Positions 7,472 through 17,316 of a stretch of DNA of 33,513 bases are shown piece after piece. Source of the stretch: Bacteroidota bacterium (GTDB lineage: Bacteria; Bacteroidota; Bacteroidia; Palsa-965); NCBI GenBank assembly GCA_013289095.1, contig JABDAO010000024.1, positions 1 through 33,513 of the forward strand, in the 5' to 3' direction. Below the pieces are notes generated by a model. The model had not been told where the DNA came from and made no database searches. It was given only the letters and a program-made list of their open reading frames with translations. The stretch's first letter is position 1. Each line of letters opens with the position of its first letter. A program made the position numbers and the translations under genes.

Positions 7472-9191
7472 TCAATCCAATCCAGTTGCCAACCGGCGCG
7501 TTAAAACCGCTTTTCTTTTGGTTCAGGACAGAAGCAGGAAGAACTGTTTCAAGGGCTTTTTTCAGGATATATTTAGTTTGACGATTCTTCAATTTTAAAT
7601 CTGGATCAAGAGATGCCGCATATTCAGCCAGATGCATATCAAGATACGGCGCCCGGGCTTCCAGCCCATAATGCATGGTTGAGCGATCTGCTTTAACCAG
7701 GATGTCATCGGCAAGCCAGGTCATTCCATCCACGTAAAGGCTTTGGTCCAGCCAGTGAAGATCGCTCACTTTGTCGAAATACTTTCTGAAAATCAAGGAC
7801 GGATCCGTATCGTACACTAATTCCCGGTATGATTCGCCTAAAATTGCAATCCGTTCCTCTGGATGGAAAAACAACCGCCACGAATAATGGGCATCAGGAT
7901 AATCTTGCAGACTTCCATGCAGGAACTGTCTGAGCTTATAGTTCAAGTTGATCTTTTTCTCAGAATGCACATTTCTCCCCTTCAAAAGATTGAGGCCTAG
8001 ACGGCGAATAAAGGCAGGTATATGCCGGGCTGTTTGGTAATATTTGTCTGCTTTGTAAGTTACATAGCCGGCAAAAAGTTCATCGGCTCCATCGCCCGAA
8101 AGAACCACTTTTACCTGTTTACGTGCAAGGGCCGAAACCTCCATCATGGGTATCATCGAATTATCGGCAAAGGGCTCATCAAAGGCGGCGATCGATTCGG
8201 CTATCCGTTTCTCAATACCCTCTGCCCTAACAACATGTCCTGTGTGATTGGTATGGAGGTAAGCAGCCATTCGGCCGGCTGCTTCGAGCTCATTGTAATG
8301 CTCCTGTTCAAAGCCTATACTGAAGGTGTGCAGATCTCCGGTCTGAAATTTTTTCATGCAGGCCACAATCGACGAAGAATCTACTCCCCCGCTCAGAAAG
8401 GCGCCTACAGGCACATCACCAACCATGCGCATCTTCACCGCATCTTCTAATAAATGAAGTACTTGAGAAGACGCTTCCTGCTCCGAAACCTTGATCTTGT
8501 TACGAAAAAAAGAAGAATAATCCCAATACTGGTTCCGTTCGACTTTATTTCCTCCCTCAGAAACGATCAAATAACTTGCCTGCTCAAGTTTGAAAACTGA
8601 ATTATAAAGGCTCATGGGAGCCAGGATATAGCCCAATGCGAGGTAACAATTTAAGGCTTCGACACTGTATTCGTTTTTAAAGCCCGGATAGTTTCGAAAA
8701 GCTCCCAGCTCCGATGCGAAGATTAACGTCTTCTCTGGTGTAAATGAGTAATATAACGGCTTTTTTCCGAACCTGTCGCGGGCCAAAAAGAGTTCTTTTT
8801 TATTTACGTCCCAGATTGCAAGGGCAAACATCCCATTAAAACGGGTAAGACATGCTGCGCCCCACTCTTCGTAGGCATTCAGGATGACCTCCGTATCCGA
8901 CCGGGTGTAAAAGACATAACCAAGTGACACGAGTTCCTGCCTGAGGGAAGTAAAATTATAGATCTCGCCGTTGAAGACAATATGCATACGACCGCTGGCA
9001 TTCACCATAGGTTGTACCGCCGCTTCAGACAGATCAATGATACTCAGACGACGGTGTCCAAGGCTTATTTCAGCCAATTCCTGAATTCCCGACGCATCTG
9101 GGCCACGGTGCCGCAGGCTGTCTGTCATGTTTTCAATCACAGAACGCCCCGGATTCCTGCCCCAATGCAAAATTCCTGCAATGCCACACAT
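7389..9191 (-). CDS. asnB: asparagine synthase (glutamine-hydrolysing)
   Basis: This 600-residue cytoplasmic protein has two domains. The N-terminal class II glutamine amidotransferase begins MCGIAGILHWG, with Cys2 as the nucleophile after Met removal, and carries RHRGPDASG, LGHRRLSIIDLS and FNGEIYNF. The C-terminal synthetase domain has the ATP-pyrophosphatase loop LSGGVDSS near residues 266-273 and the conserved VVLSGDGADELFAGY and RADRSTMHYGLEARAPYLD-type segments. Length is normal for AsnB. As first gene of a minus-strand glycan operon it more likely belongs to the surface-polysaccharide AsnB group, whose members amidate sugar acids or free Asp, than to central asparagine supply; that is inference from its neighbours. 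Its 3' end overlaps the next gene. A possible promoter lies in the AT-rich stretch upstream, but no box is convincing. Confidence 0.93.
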   Translation of the reverse strand: MCGIAGILHWGRNPGRSVIENMTDSLRHRGPDASGIQELAEISLGHRRLSIIDLSEAAVQPMVNASGRMHIVFNGEIYNFTSLRQELVSLGYVFYTRSDTEVILNAYEEWGAACLTRFNGMFALAIWDVNKKELFLARDRFGKKPLYYSFTPEKTLIFASELGAFRNYPGFKNEYSVEALNCYLALGYILAPMSLYNSVFKLEQASYLIVSEGGNKVERNQYWDYSSFFRNKIKVSEQEASSQVLHLLEDAVKMRMVGDVPVGAFLSGGVDSSSIVACMKKFQTGDLHTFSIGFEQEHYNELEAAGRMAAYLHTNHTGHVVRAEGIEKRIAESIAAFDEPFADNSMIPMMEVSALARKQVKVVLSGDGADELFAGYVTYKADKYYQTARHIPAFIRRLGLNLLKGRNVHSEKKINLNYKLRQFLHGSLQDYPDAHYSWRLFFHPEERIAILGESYRELVYDTDPSLIFRKYFDKVSDLHWLDQSLYVDGMTWLADDILVKADRSTMHYGLEARAPYLDMHLAEYAASLDPDLKLKNRQTKYILKKALETVLPASVLNQKKSGFNAPVGNWIGLNGEKDEFRSFNKFVFDTRLSYGTKKAE

Positions 9192-9522
9192 GAATAATTG
9201 CGATATTTTTCTTAAAAGTAAAGATTATTTCCGCACCAGGGCAGAAGGGAGAACCGGCCTATTTACTTCTGATACATGGCACAAGTAAGCCTGAAGCAGA
9301 TGAATGGATAGTAACTGCCAGACAGACTGGAGCCAGACCTGAAACATAAACTACTGAACATTAATATATTAAACCTTGTTTCATCAACTGTACGAATGAT
9401 TCAGAAACACAGTCAACAAGGCTTTTCTCCCTCTGCAGACCCGTTCCGTTGAATTGTTTCAACAACTGCATTATGGAATTTTGATTTATCTTGCATCATT
9501 AGGCAAAACAACCTCCTCTGCT
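9192..9522. other. divergent intergenic region between asnB and the A2M gene
   Basis: These 331 bases separate two divergently transcribed genes, so both promoters should lie here. The plus-strand side has TATCTTGC at 9487-9494. The minus-strand side has AT-rich sequence with TACTTTTA-like matches at about 9210-9225, which are too weak to call. There is no ORF of note, tRNA or long hairpin. Confidence 0.5.
9487..9494 (+). promoter_or_regulatory. possible promoter -7 box TATCTTGC
   Basis: TATCTTGC differs from the TATCTTTG/A boxes seen elsewhere in the window by one missing T. It lies 28 bases upstream of ATG 9523. If it is used, transcription starts downstream of the TTG at 9454, which supports ATG 9523 as the true start of the alpha-2-macroglobulin gene. 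Confidence 0.4.
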
Positions 9523-12500
9523 ATGAATATCTTCAAAAAAGCCTTTCTTCTTTTCTTCTCCTTCTTGTTGATTCTGGCTATTGCCCTGGGGATCCATGCT
9601 GGCACCCATGCACGCACGCAGTATTCCTTCCCCAAAGGGAGTTCGTACCTCAAAGAATGGAAAAAAGTTGATTCGCTCGAAAACAAAGGGCTGACCCAAT
9701 CTGCCCTCGACGTGGTGATGGCCATTTATACCCGGTCTAAACAGGATAACAATGCGGCCCAAACGGTGAAAGCCATTTTGTATAAGATTAAACTCGAAGA
9801 ACAAATTCAGGAATATTCTACCGAAAAAGCCATCGCCTTTCTCAAAGATGAGACCGTTTCGGCCAAATTCCCCCTACAACCCCTACTTCACTCCATGCTC
9901 GCCGATATTTACTGGCGCTATTATACCAATAACCGCTACAAGTTTCACAATCGGACCCAGACTGTAAATTTCGACAATACCGACATTACCACCTGGGACC
10001 TCACCCACCTGGTGGATCAAAGCATCAAGGAGTATCAGCTCTCGCTGATTCAAACCGATAGTTTGAAAAAGATACCGCTGGAGCTCTATGATGATATCCT
10101 GGAGAAACATCCCGAATCACGAAAATTCCGACCTACGCTGTATGATTTTCTTGCCCACCGTGCCATCGATTTCTTTTCGAACGATGAACCAGATATTACC
10201 CGTCCGGCCTATCGTTTCGATATCGACAACCCGGCCTGTCTCTCCGATGCGGCAACGTTCAGCACCTTACCCCTTGTTACGAAAGACTCGCTCTCGATGA
10301 AATACTATGCCATCAAGGACCTGCAACAGCTCCTTGCCTTTCATCAGACCGACAAAGACCCCACAGCCCGTGTTGATGCCGATCTGAAACGTCTGGCATT
10401 CGTAAAAACGCATGGGGTCTTTGAAAACAAAGACAGCATCTATCTCAATAGCCTCAACGTGCTCAAAGCCGAACTCAAACAATCCAATCCTGCTTCTCCC
10501 TGCATCAGCGAAGTCATGCACGAAATAGCAACCTGGCATTATCTCCTGGGGCAGAACTATGTTCCGCTCACCTCAGAGGCCGACAAATGGGAAAAGAAAA
10601 CAGCCATTGCCATCTGTCAGGAAGCCATCGCTGCCTATCCCGGTTCCTTTGGAGCACAGCTCTGTGCCGCACTTCAGACAAACATCCGCGAAAAAAGCAT
10701 GAGCCTGGATGTTGAAAAAGCGAATGCCCCCGGAAAACCCTTCCGTGGTTTGTTTACCTACAAAAACATGAACAAGGCCTATGTCCGTATCGTACATCTG
10801 GATCTCAACCATCCGAAGGACCTGGATCTGAACGGACGGTATTTTGGAGAAGACCTCTTGAAACAATGCCTGAAAATGACTCCCGTAAAAGAGTTTGAAA
10901 TCACACTGATTGACGATGGTGATTTCAGCATGCACAGCGCCGAAATCAAATTCCCGGATCTTCCCTTGGGGCACTATCTTATTATCACCGGTTCCGACAA
11001 ATCCTTTAGTTTAAAGAACCAGGGCATTGCCTATACCCAGGAATGGATTTCGGACCTCAGTTATGAAGAACGCCGTTTGACCGACGGGGCCATTGAATTC
11101 TATGTACAAAACCGTCAGACCGGCGAACCCATCAAGGGCGCCAAAGCACAACTCTGGGAAGGACGCGACAACCACTCCTATCAGCAATCTGGCTGGGTAA
11201 GGACTGATGTTTTCACCACCGATGAGAACGGGTATTTCAAGATCCCGCCCGCCAAAGAGTACAGAAGGTTTATCCTCGAGCTCATCAACGGCACAGACCG
11301 ATTCTATATCGAAAATGGTTTCTATCAGTATCAAGGTTACAAGCCCCAGGTAATCAAAGCCCCAAAAACCTTTTTCTTTACCGACCGCGAAATATACCGT
11401 CCAGGTCAAACCGTGTTCTTTAAAGGTATTTGTCTGCAATCAGACGGCGATCACAACGAGATACTCACCCACCGCCCGCTGACTGTTACCTTTTACGATG
11501 CCAATTCACAAAAACAATCCAGTCTTGATCTTACCACCAACGATTTTGGCAGCGTAAGCGGCTCTTTCACTGTCCCTCAAGGCGCAATGAACGGACAGAT
11601 GTACATCGCCGATGGACATGGTACAAAATATTTTTCGGTCGAAGAATACAAACGCCCAAAATTCGAAGTCAGTGTTAAACCGGTAAACGGGGTCTACAGA
11701 CCCGATGATGATATTACCGTGCACGGCACTGCAAAAGCCTACTCGGGAGCAAACATAGACGGGGCACAGGTGAAATACCGGGTGGTGCGCAATGCTACAT
11801 TCCCTTACTGGTATTACTATTGGAGCGGGTACTATCCTTCCTCGCCACAGACCGAAATCACAAACGGGTTCACCACCACCAACGACACAGGAGGATATGT
11901 CATCCATTTCAAAGCCCTGCCCGACCGCAGCATCGGCAAAGACAAATCGCCTACCTATACCTACACCGTCTTCGCCGATGTGACCGATCTCAACGGCGAG
12001 ACACACAGCAGCTCGGGCTATGTTTCGGTAGGCTATATTACCATGAACCTGAGCATCAACATCAGCGGCTTGGTGAACAAGGAAGAAAAACAAAAATTCC
12101 CGGTCTACAGCGCAAATCTCAACGGACAATTCGAACCTGCCAAAGGACGTATAGAGATCTATAAACTAAAGGATCCGGGCCGCGCTTTCCGCAAACGACA
12201 GTGGGACCGTCCCGACCGTTTCTTACTTACAAAAGATGAATTCTACTCCTCCTTTCCCAACGATGCCTACAGCGACGAAGACAATATGTACAAATGGGAA
12301 CACGGTGAAAAAGTTTTGGAAACAACATTCGAAAACACCAGCTCCAACAGCGGCACGGTGCTCTCGCCCCGGATGAACAACCATACCGATACGCTCTTTC
12401 TCAAAAACATCAGCCACTGGTCTCAGGGTTATTATGTGCTCGAAGCCCATTCAACCGACCGTTTTGGGGGGGATGTCAAAGACCTGAGCTATTTTACCAT

Positions 12501-15500
12501 CTATTCCGAAAAAGAAAAAGAGACGGCGGTTTTCCAAACTGATGTTTTCGAACAATTAAAAAACAGCGGAGAGCCTGGAGAGTCGGCCAAAATACTCATC
12601 GGAAGCAAGGAGGATATCAAAGTGCTCTTCGAGACCGAGTACCGCAACGAACCCATGAAGAAACAATGGATCGAGCTGAACCATGAACAAAAGATACTTG
12701 AGCTCCCCATCGAAGAAAAAGACCGGGGCGGTTTTGCCTATCATTTTCTGTTCGTGAAAAACAACCGACCCTATCATCACGATGGAACCGTTACGGTGCC
12801 CTGGAGCAACAAACAGCTCGACATCAGCTTCGAGACTTTTAGGAACAAACTCGAACCTGGAACTGCCGAACAATGGAAACTAAAGATCAAAGGCCCCAAA
12901 GGCGAAAAGGTTGCCGCTGAGATGCTGGCCACCTTGTATGATGCTTCCCTGGATGCCTTCCGCCCCAATGCCTGGGATTTTAGCATCTACACTTATTTTT
13001 ATTCCAACCTCTACTGGTCGTCGAACGAGACATTCGGCATGACAAACTCCCAGCTCTATGCCGATTTCTGGAACCCTTATCTGACCGTTCCAACACGGTA
13101 TTACGAAACCCTGAACTGGTTTGGCTACTCTTTCTACAACTACTGGCCCACGAATATGGCCTATAAAAGCGCTGCCATGGGCGGAGCCCGTCATTACGAA
13201 GCGCCTGCAAGCGCCGGCGCAGCACCTGCTCCCGACGAACAGCCAGACCTTGACGGGAACATGGACAAGGCCGGAGAAAAGTTTACCGAGAAAAAAGCAG
13301 ATACCGGAAAGGAGTTAAAGTCAAAAAATAACGAACACACAGACCGGGAGGAAACAACCGCAGATGATCTGACCACAGCAACAGCTACAAACGGGAAAGG
13401 CGAAACCACCAGAGACAGCCGGGGTGCCAACAATCCCGGCACAGTAAAAGCCCGCACCAATTTTTCGGAAACAGCCTTTTTCTTCCCCACCCTCAGCACC
13501 GATGAGAACGGCGATGTGGTCGTAAAATTCACCGTCCCCGAAGCCCTTACGCGCTGGAAGATGATGGGGTTTGCACATACCAGGGACCTGATGTATGGCA
13601 GCATCGGAAATACACTCGTAACACAAAAAGACCTGATGGTGGTGCCCGATGCCCCGCGTTTCTTCCGCGAAGGCGATGACATGAGCTTCACCGCCAAGAT
13701 CACCAGTATGGCCGATTCAAAACTGGACGGTACGGCACAACTCCTCTTTTTCGATGCCCTGAGCATGAAACCCATAGACGATAAACTCCTGCTCAAACAA
13801 AACGGGGTCCAGGATTTCTCCGTCGCAAAAGGCGCCAGTACCGTGTTGAAATGGGACATCCACATCCCCGAAGGATATGGGGCCATCAGCTACCGGGTGG
13901 TTGCAAAATCGGGTTCATTCTCCGATGGAGAAGAAATGGTTGTTCCGGTACTGACCAACCGCATGCTCGTTACCGAAAGCATGCCGTTACCCATACGCAG
14001 CCGTCAGACCAAGGTATTTACGTTCGAAAAATTCATGAACCAAAACAACCACAGCCCCACCCTCCGTAACCACAAACTCACACTTGAGTTTACCGCCAAC
14101 CCTGCCTGGTATGCGGTGCAGGCCCTGCCCTACCTCATGGAATACCCCTATGAGTGCGCAGAACAAACCTTCAGCCGTTTTTATGCCAACAGCATTGCTT
14201 CGCATATTGCCAACTCCAGCCCAAAGATCAAGGCGGTGTTCGATTCATGGAAAAGCCAAAGCCCCGATGCCTTGCTGTCTAACCTGCAAAAAAACCAGGA
14301 ACTCAAATCGCTCATGCTCGAAGAAACACCCTGGGTGTTGGATGCAAAAGATGAAAGCGAACGAAAAAAACGCGTGGCCTTGTTGTTCGACCTTACAAAA
14401 ATGAGCAACGAACTCGACGGCGCTCTCCGAAAACTCCAGAAGATGCAACTTGGAGACGGAGCCTGGCCCTGGTTTGACGGTATGCCCGAAGACCGTTACA
14501 TCACCCAATACATCGTCACCGGCATGGGCCATCTCGACCACCTCGGCGTTTCGAATATCCACTCCGATGCAATGACCTGGAACATGGTGCGTAACGGGGT
14601 GAAATACCTCGATAACAAGATAACCGAAGATTACAACTGGATCCTGGAGCATGACCGAGAACATCTGGATCGCGATCATTTGTATGACGAACAGATACAG
14701 TACCTCTATGCACGCAGTTATTTTAAAGATATACCTGTCGACCGTGGTAATCTGGCCGCCTTTAACTATTACAAAGCCCAGGCCCAGAAATACTGGCTCA
14801 ACAAAGGACGTTATATGGACGGGATGATTGCCCTGGCCCTTTTCCGGAATGATGATACGAAAACCCCAAACGACATCCTCAAATCGCTGAAAGAAACCTC
14901 CATCTCGAGCGAAGAAATGGGTATGTACTGGAAAGAAAACTACGACGGCTTTTATTGGTATCAGGCTCCCATCGAAGCCCAGGCCCTGCTTATTGAAGCC
15001 TTTGACGAAGTGGCACACGATCCGAAATCGGTTGATGACCTCAAAGTATGGCTTCTGAAATCCAAACAGACACAAGACTGGAAAACCACCAAGGCCACCA
15101 GCGAAGCCTGTTACGCACTTCTGCTGCGCGGAACCGACTGGCTCAGCACCGAAAGCAATATAGACATCAAAATGGGCGAACTGGTCGTCGACCCAAAGAA
15201 AATGGAAGATGTCAAGGTAGAAGCAGGCACCGGTTATTTCAAAAAGAGCTGGAGCGGGGATGAGATCAAACCCGAGATGGGCAAGGTTACTGTTTCAAAA
15301 AAAGACGAAGGGGTTAGCTGGGGGGCCGTATACTGGCAGTATTTCGAGCAACTCGATAAAATCACGCCTCACGACACCCCATTGAAGTTGAACAAGAAAC
15401 TCTTTGTAGAACACAACACGGCATCAGGACCCGTGATCGAACCCCTTACGGCCGCTTCCAAACTTAAACCAGGCGACAAGATTAAAGTGAGGATCGAACT

Positions 15501-15801
15501 AAAGGCAGACCGCGATATGCAGTATGTACACATGAAAGACATGCGTGCTTCCTGTTTCGAACCTACCAACGTCATTTCACAATACAAATACCACGACGGC
15601 CTGGGCTATTATGAAAGCACCCGGGATGCCAGCACCAACTTTTTCTTCAGCTGGCTGCCCAAAGGCAATTATGTGTTTGAATATCCGCTGATGGTAACCC
15701 ATAACGGTAACTTCTCCAACGGCATTACCAGCATACAGTGTATGTATGCTCCTGAGTTTGCAAGCCATTCTGAAGGGGTACGGGTGAAGGTAGGAGAATA
15801 A
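9523..15801 (+). CDS. alpha-2-macroglobulin family protein (2,092 residues)
   Basis: This very large envelope protein belongs to the bacterial alpha-2-macroglobulin (A2M) family, whose members trap proteases through a bait region and an internal thioester. A signal peptide (MNIFKKAFLLFFSFLLILAI...) begins at ATG 9523; the frame extends to a TTG at 9454, but that adds only an unlikely pre-sequence. The order is: helical/TPR-like N-terminal part (to about residue 400); a carboxypeptidase-regulatory-like segment (QTGEPIKGAKAQLWEG) near 520; an MG2 domain starting FFFTDREIYRPGQTVFFKG at 617; a charged, low-complexity linker at 1226-1306; the A2M domain with TRWKMMGFAHT near 1343; and the thioester motif Cys1545-Ala-Glu-Gln1548 in YPYECAEQ, followed by a toroid-like helical part with DGAWPWFDG. 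No lipobox Cys is present. No PBP1C gene is adjacent, unlike the proteobacterial yfhM/pbpC pairing. Confidence 0.9.
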   Translation: MNIFKKAFLLFFSFLLILAIALGIHAGTHARTQYSFPKGSSYLKEWKKVDSLENKGLTQSALDVVMAIYTRSKQDNNAAQTVKAILYKIKLEEQIQEYSTEKAIAFLKDETVSAKFPLQPLLHSMLADIYWRYYTNNRYKFHNRTQTVNFDNTDITTWDLTHLVDQSIKEYQLSLIQTDSLKKIPLELYDDILEKHPESRKFRPTLYDFLAHRAIDFFSNDEPDITRPAYRFDIDNPACLSDAATFSTLPLVTKDSLSMKYYAIKDLQQLLAFHQTDKDPTARVDADLKRLAFVKTHGVFENKDSIYLNSLNVLKAELKQSNPASPCISEVMHEIATWHYLLGQNYVPLTSEADKWEKKTAIAICQEAIAAYPGSFGAQLCAALQTNIREKSMSLDVEKANAPGKPFRGLFTYKNMNKAYVRIVHLDLNHPKDLDLNGRYFGEDLLKQCLKMTPVKEFEITLIDDGDFSMHSAEIKFPDLPLGHYLIITGSDKSFSLKNQGIAYTQEWISDLSYEERRLTDGAIEFYVQNRQTGEPIKGAKAQLWEGRDNHSYQQSGWVRTDVFTTDENGYFKIPPAKEYRRFILELINGTDRFYIENGFYQYQGYKPQVIKAPKTFFFTDREIYRPGQTVFFKGICLQSDGDHNEILTHRPLTVTFYDANSQKQSSLDLTTNDFGSVSGSFTVPQGAMNGQMYIADGHGTKYFSVEEYKRPKFEVSVKPVNGVYRPDDDITVHGTAKAYSGANIDGAQVKYRVVRNATFPYWYYYWSGYYPSSPQTEITNGFTTTNDTGGYVIHFKALPDRSIGKDKSPTYTYTVFADVTDLNGETHSSSGYVSVGYITMNLSINISGLVNKEEKQKFPVYSANLNGQFEPAKGRIEIYKLKDPGRAFRKRQWDRPDRFLLTKDEFYSSFPNDAYSDEDNMYKWEHGEKVLETTFENTSSNSGTVLSPRMNNHTDTLFLKNISHWSQGYYVLEAHSTDRFGGDVKDLSYFTIYSEKEKETAVFQTDVFEQLKNSGEPGESAKILIGSKEDIKVLFETEYRNEPMKKQWIELNHEQKILELPIEEKDRGGFAYHFLFVKNNRPYHHDGTVTVPWSNKQLDISFETFRNKLEPGTAEQWKLKIKGPKGEKVAAEMLATLYDASLDAFRPNAWDFSIYTYFYSNLYWSSNETFGMTNSQLYADFWNPYLTVPTRYYETLNWFGYSFYNYWPTNMAYKSAAMGGARHYEAPASAGAAPAPDEQPDLDGNMDKAGEKFTEKKADTGKELKSKNNEHTDREETTADDLTTATATNGKGETTRDSRGANNPGTVKARTNFSETAFFFPTLSTDENGDVVVKFTVPEALTRWKMMGFAHTRDLMYGSIGNTLVTQKDLMVVPDAPRFFREGDDMSFTAKITSMADSKLDGTAQLLFFDALSMKPIDDKLLLKQNGVQDFSVAKGASTVLKWDIHIPEGYGAISYRVVAKSGSFSDGEEMVVPVLTNRMLVTESMPLPIRSRQTKVFTFEKFMNQNNHSPTLRNHKLTLEFTANPAWYAVQALPYLMEYPYECAEQTFSRFYANSIASHIANSSPKIKAVFDSWKSQSPDALLSNLQKNQELKSLMLEETPWVLDAKDESERKKRVALLFDLTKMSNELDGALRKLQKMQLGDGAWPWFDGMPEDRYITQYIVTGMGHLDHLGVSNIHSDAMTWNMVRNGVKYLDNKITEDYNWILEHDREHLDRDHLYDEQIQYLYARSYFKDIPVDRGNLAAFNYYKAQAQKYWLNKGRYMDGMIALALFRNDDTKTPNDILKSLKETSISSEEMGMYWKENYDGFYWYQAPIEAQALLIEAFDEVAHDPKSVDDLKVWLLKSKQTQDWKTTKATSEACYALLLRGTDWLSTESNIDIKMGELVVDPKKMEDVKVEAGTGYFKKSWSGDEIKPEMGKVTVSKKDEGVSWGAVYWQYFEQLDKITPHDTPLKLNKKLFVEHNTASGPVIEPLTAASKLKPGDKIKVRIELKADRDMQYVHMKDMRASCFEPTNVISQYKYHDGLGYYESTRDASTNFFFSWLPKGNYVFEYPLMVTHNGNFSNGITSIQCMYAPEFASHSEGVRVKVGE

Positions 15802-15832
15802 ATGCCCATTCCTGGTACCACATGGCTTAAAC

Positions 15833-15879
15833 CCGAACCGCCCCAGCCGGAGCAGACAAGCCCGGCTGGGGCGGTTCGG
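15833..15879 (+). terminator. 18-bp perfect stem-loop after the A2M gene
   Basis: Left arm CCGAACCGCCCCAGCCGG (15833-15850) pairs perfectly with 15862-15879 across an 11-base loop, 32 bases after the A2M stop codon. It is very stable and GC-rich, but lacks a real T-run (ACTTCTT follows). It probably ends A2M transcription and separates it from the lipoprotein gene. Confidence 0.65.
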
Positions 15880-15952
15880 ACTTCTTGAGGATCGGGGTGA
15901 ATTAAATGCGGTTTCTTGAAAAGCAACACAATTTCTGTTTAATTTTACTTTA

Positions 15953-16576
15953 ATGAAACGCTTCTTTTCCTCCAACTCATCCTGTTCTGTTGCCTCCGTT
16001 TGTTTCTGTTCGCTTGTAAGAAGGTGCGTACTGTTCCTCGTCAGCATCTTGATCCTGGCTTCTTGTGCAACAAAAAAAGAACAGGAACCAACCGCTAAGG
16101 TAGAAGACTATGATGCGGTGATGAAAAAGATAATCCGCACCGATGAGGGCCTTTTCAGAGGAACAAACCTGGGTATGCCGCTCGACAAGGTAAAATCAAT
16201 CGAAAAAGACGAAAAACCCGTTGAAGAAGAAGACAACTACCTCAGCTACGATTTCGCTTTTAAAGACACCCTCCAGGGCAATTACTATTACAGTTTTGAA
16301 AACGGGTTGGATGAGATAGGCGTAGATGTATACCGCGAAAAATCAAAAGACTGTTCCTGGCTCCTGGCCGAACTCACCACCTATTTCACCAAACGTTACG
16401 GCGCTCCCGCATCAGAAGAAAAGCTGCTCATCTGGCATGTGCAAAACCAGGGCAAGGAAGGCGCCCAGATTACGCTTGGAGATGAAAGCGCTGATTATGG
16501 CTATGGCAAACTTACACTTACCCTGTTCCCCTTTCAGACCGAAGTAGACCCTACAGAAAAAGAAGCAAAGCCATAA
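15953..16576 (+). CDS. small putative lipoprotein of unknown function
   Basis: This is a 207-residue protein not assigned to a known family. Its N-terminus has a basic, Ser/Cys-rich lead (residues 1-25), a hydrophobic core VLFLVSILI, and a lipobox LASC with Cys38, so it is probably lipid-anchored. The mature part begins with a charged ATKKEQEPTAKVED linker. It contains the segment GLFRGTNLGMPLDKVKSIE, a layout seen in small periplasmic proteins in which a short helix pair follows the lipid anchor. The rest is mixed alpha/beta with many acidic residues. The lead before the hydrophobic core is long for a lipoprotein, so the true start could be further downstream, though no better ATG exists. 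It follows the A2M gene after a strong hairpin; a functional link is possible but unproven. Confidence 0.68.
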   Translation: MKRFFSSNSSCSVASVCFCSLVRRCVLFLVSILILASCATKKEQEPTAKVEDYDAVMKKIIRTDEGLFRGTNLGMPLDKVKSIEKDEKPVEEEDNYLSYDFAFKDTLQGNYYYSFENGLDEIGVDVYREKSKDCSWLLAELTTYFTKRYGAPASEEKLLIWHVQNQGKEGAQITLGDESADYGYGKLTLTLFPFQTEVDPTEKEAKP

Positions 16577-16781
16577 CGCCTGTAAAGGTGTTGGATGAGC
16601 GGAGGAGCGTACACCGTTAAAACAGTTTAGAGCATATCATCTTCTGGCCAACGGTTCTTACGTTTAAAACAGCAGGCTATGATCCAACCAGATAACATAG
16701 CCCACGTATACTTCCCAATTCCCTCCCTTGAATAAAGGAAACAAAACACCTCCATCGAATCGAAAATGGACTTCCATTATA

Positions 16782-16845
16782 TTTGCCACGACCTTCAGCT
16801 TGTGGAGTCAAGAAAACCAATCGCTCCGGCTTTAGCCAAAGCCGG
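16782..16845 (+). repeat. REP/BIME-like two-hairpin repeat, copy 1
   Basis: This copy contains TTGCCACGACCTTCAG, a degenerate hairpin half (CCACGACC...TTGTGG, 16786-16805), then a perfect hairpin CCGGCTTT-AGCC-AAAGCCGG (16826-16845). The same two blocks occur in inverted orientation 35 bases further on, so it is called as one half of a paired element. Confidence 0.6.
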
Positions 16846-16879
16846 ATGCCACTTCCCAGATTCACCCATAGAGCAAGGC

Positions 16880-16948
16880 TTGGTTTTGGCTAAAGCCACT
16901 GATATGAAGGAATGACTGTCTTCCACGACCTGAAGGTCGTGGCAACCA
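16880..16948 (-). repeat. REP/BIME-like two-hairpin repeat, copy 2 (inverted)
   Basis: Read on the minus strand this gives TTGCCACGACCTTCAGG, a perfect hairpin CCACGACCT-GA-AGGTCGTGG (16923-16942), and then GGCTTTAGCCAAA (about 16886-16898), the same blocks in the same order as copy 1. The spacer between the blocks differs between the copies, while the hairpins are kept. This is the pattern of palindromic repeats conserved for structure. Confidence 0.6.
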
Positions 16949-17277
16949 AAATTGAAAACCGATCCTAAACATAGACACGGGGCGGCTTAATGAATGGATG
17001 TGGGAGTTTATTCTTTTATCCCAGGTTGTGCATCAGATGGCTTGTGCGCTAATGCACAGTGTGTTAGCATTTGCGCATGGTAAATGGGTTATCCCGCAGA
17101 TTCGTTGTGCTGCTGGCCTTTTGAGCGTGAATGCCTGCTTCTAATGCATAATGCGGGTTTATCATTTCGTGCAGCACACAAAAAGTGGTGAAGTACCGGT
17201 TAAACAACTAACCAGAAACAACCATCACCGAGCCTCTTTTTTTCATTTCATATATAGTTTTGCATTTCAAAAACTTC

Positions 17278-17285
17278 TATATTTG
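17278..17285 (+). promoter_or_regulatory. promoter -7 box TATATTTG ahead of the repeat cassette
   Basis: TATATTTG fits TAnnTTTG exactly. A TTTG lies at 17259-17262, but the gap of 15 bases is shorter than the usual 19-21. Transcription from here would give a leader of about 650 bases carrying the hairpins and the 21-bp array before ATG 17945. Confidence 0.35.
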
Positions 17286-17316
17286 CTCCGTCATAAGACC
17301 TCCTCCAGGAGGGATG

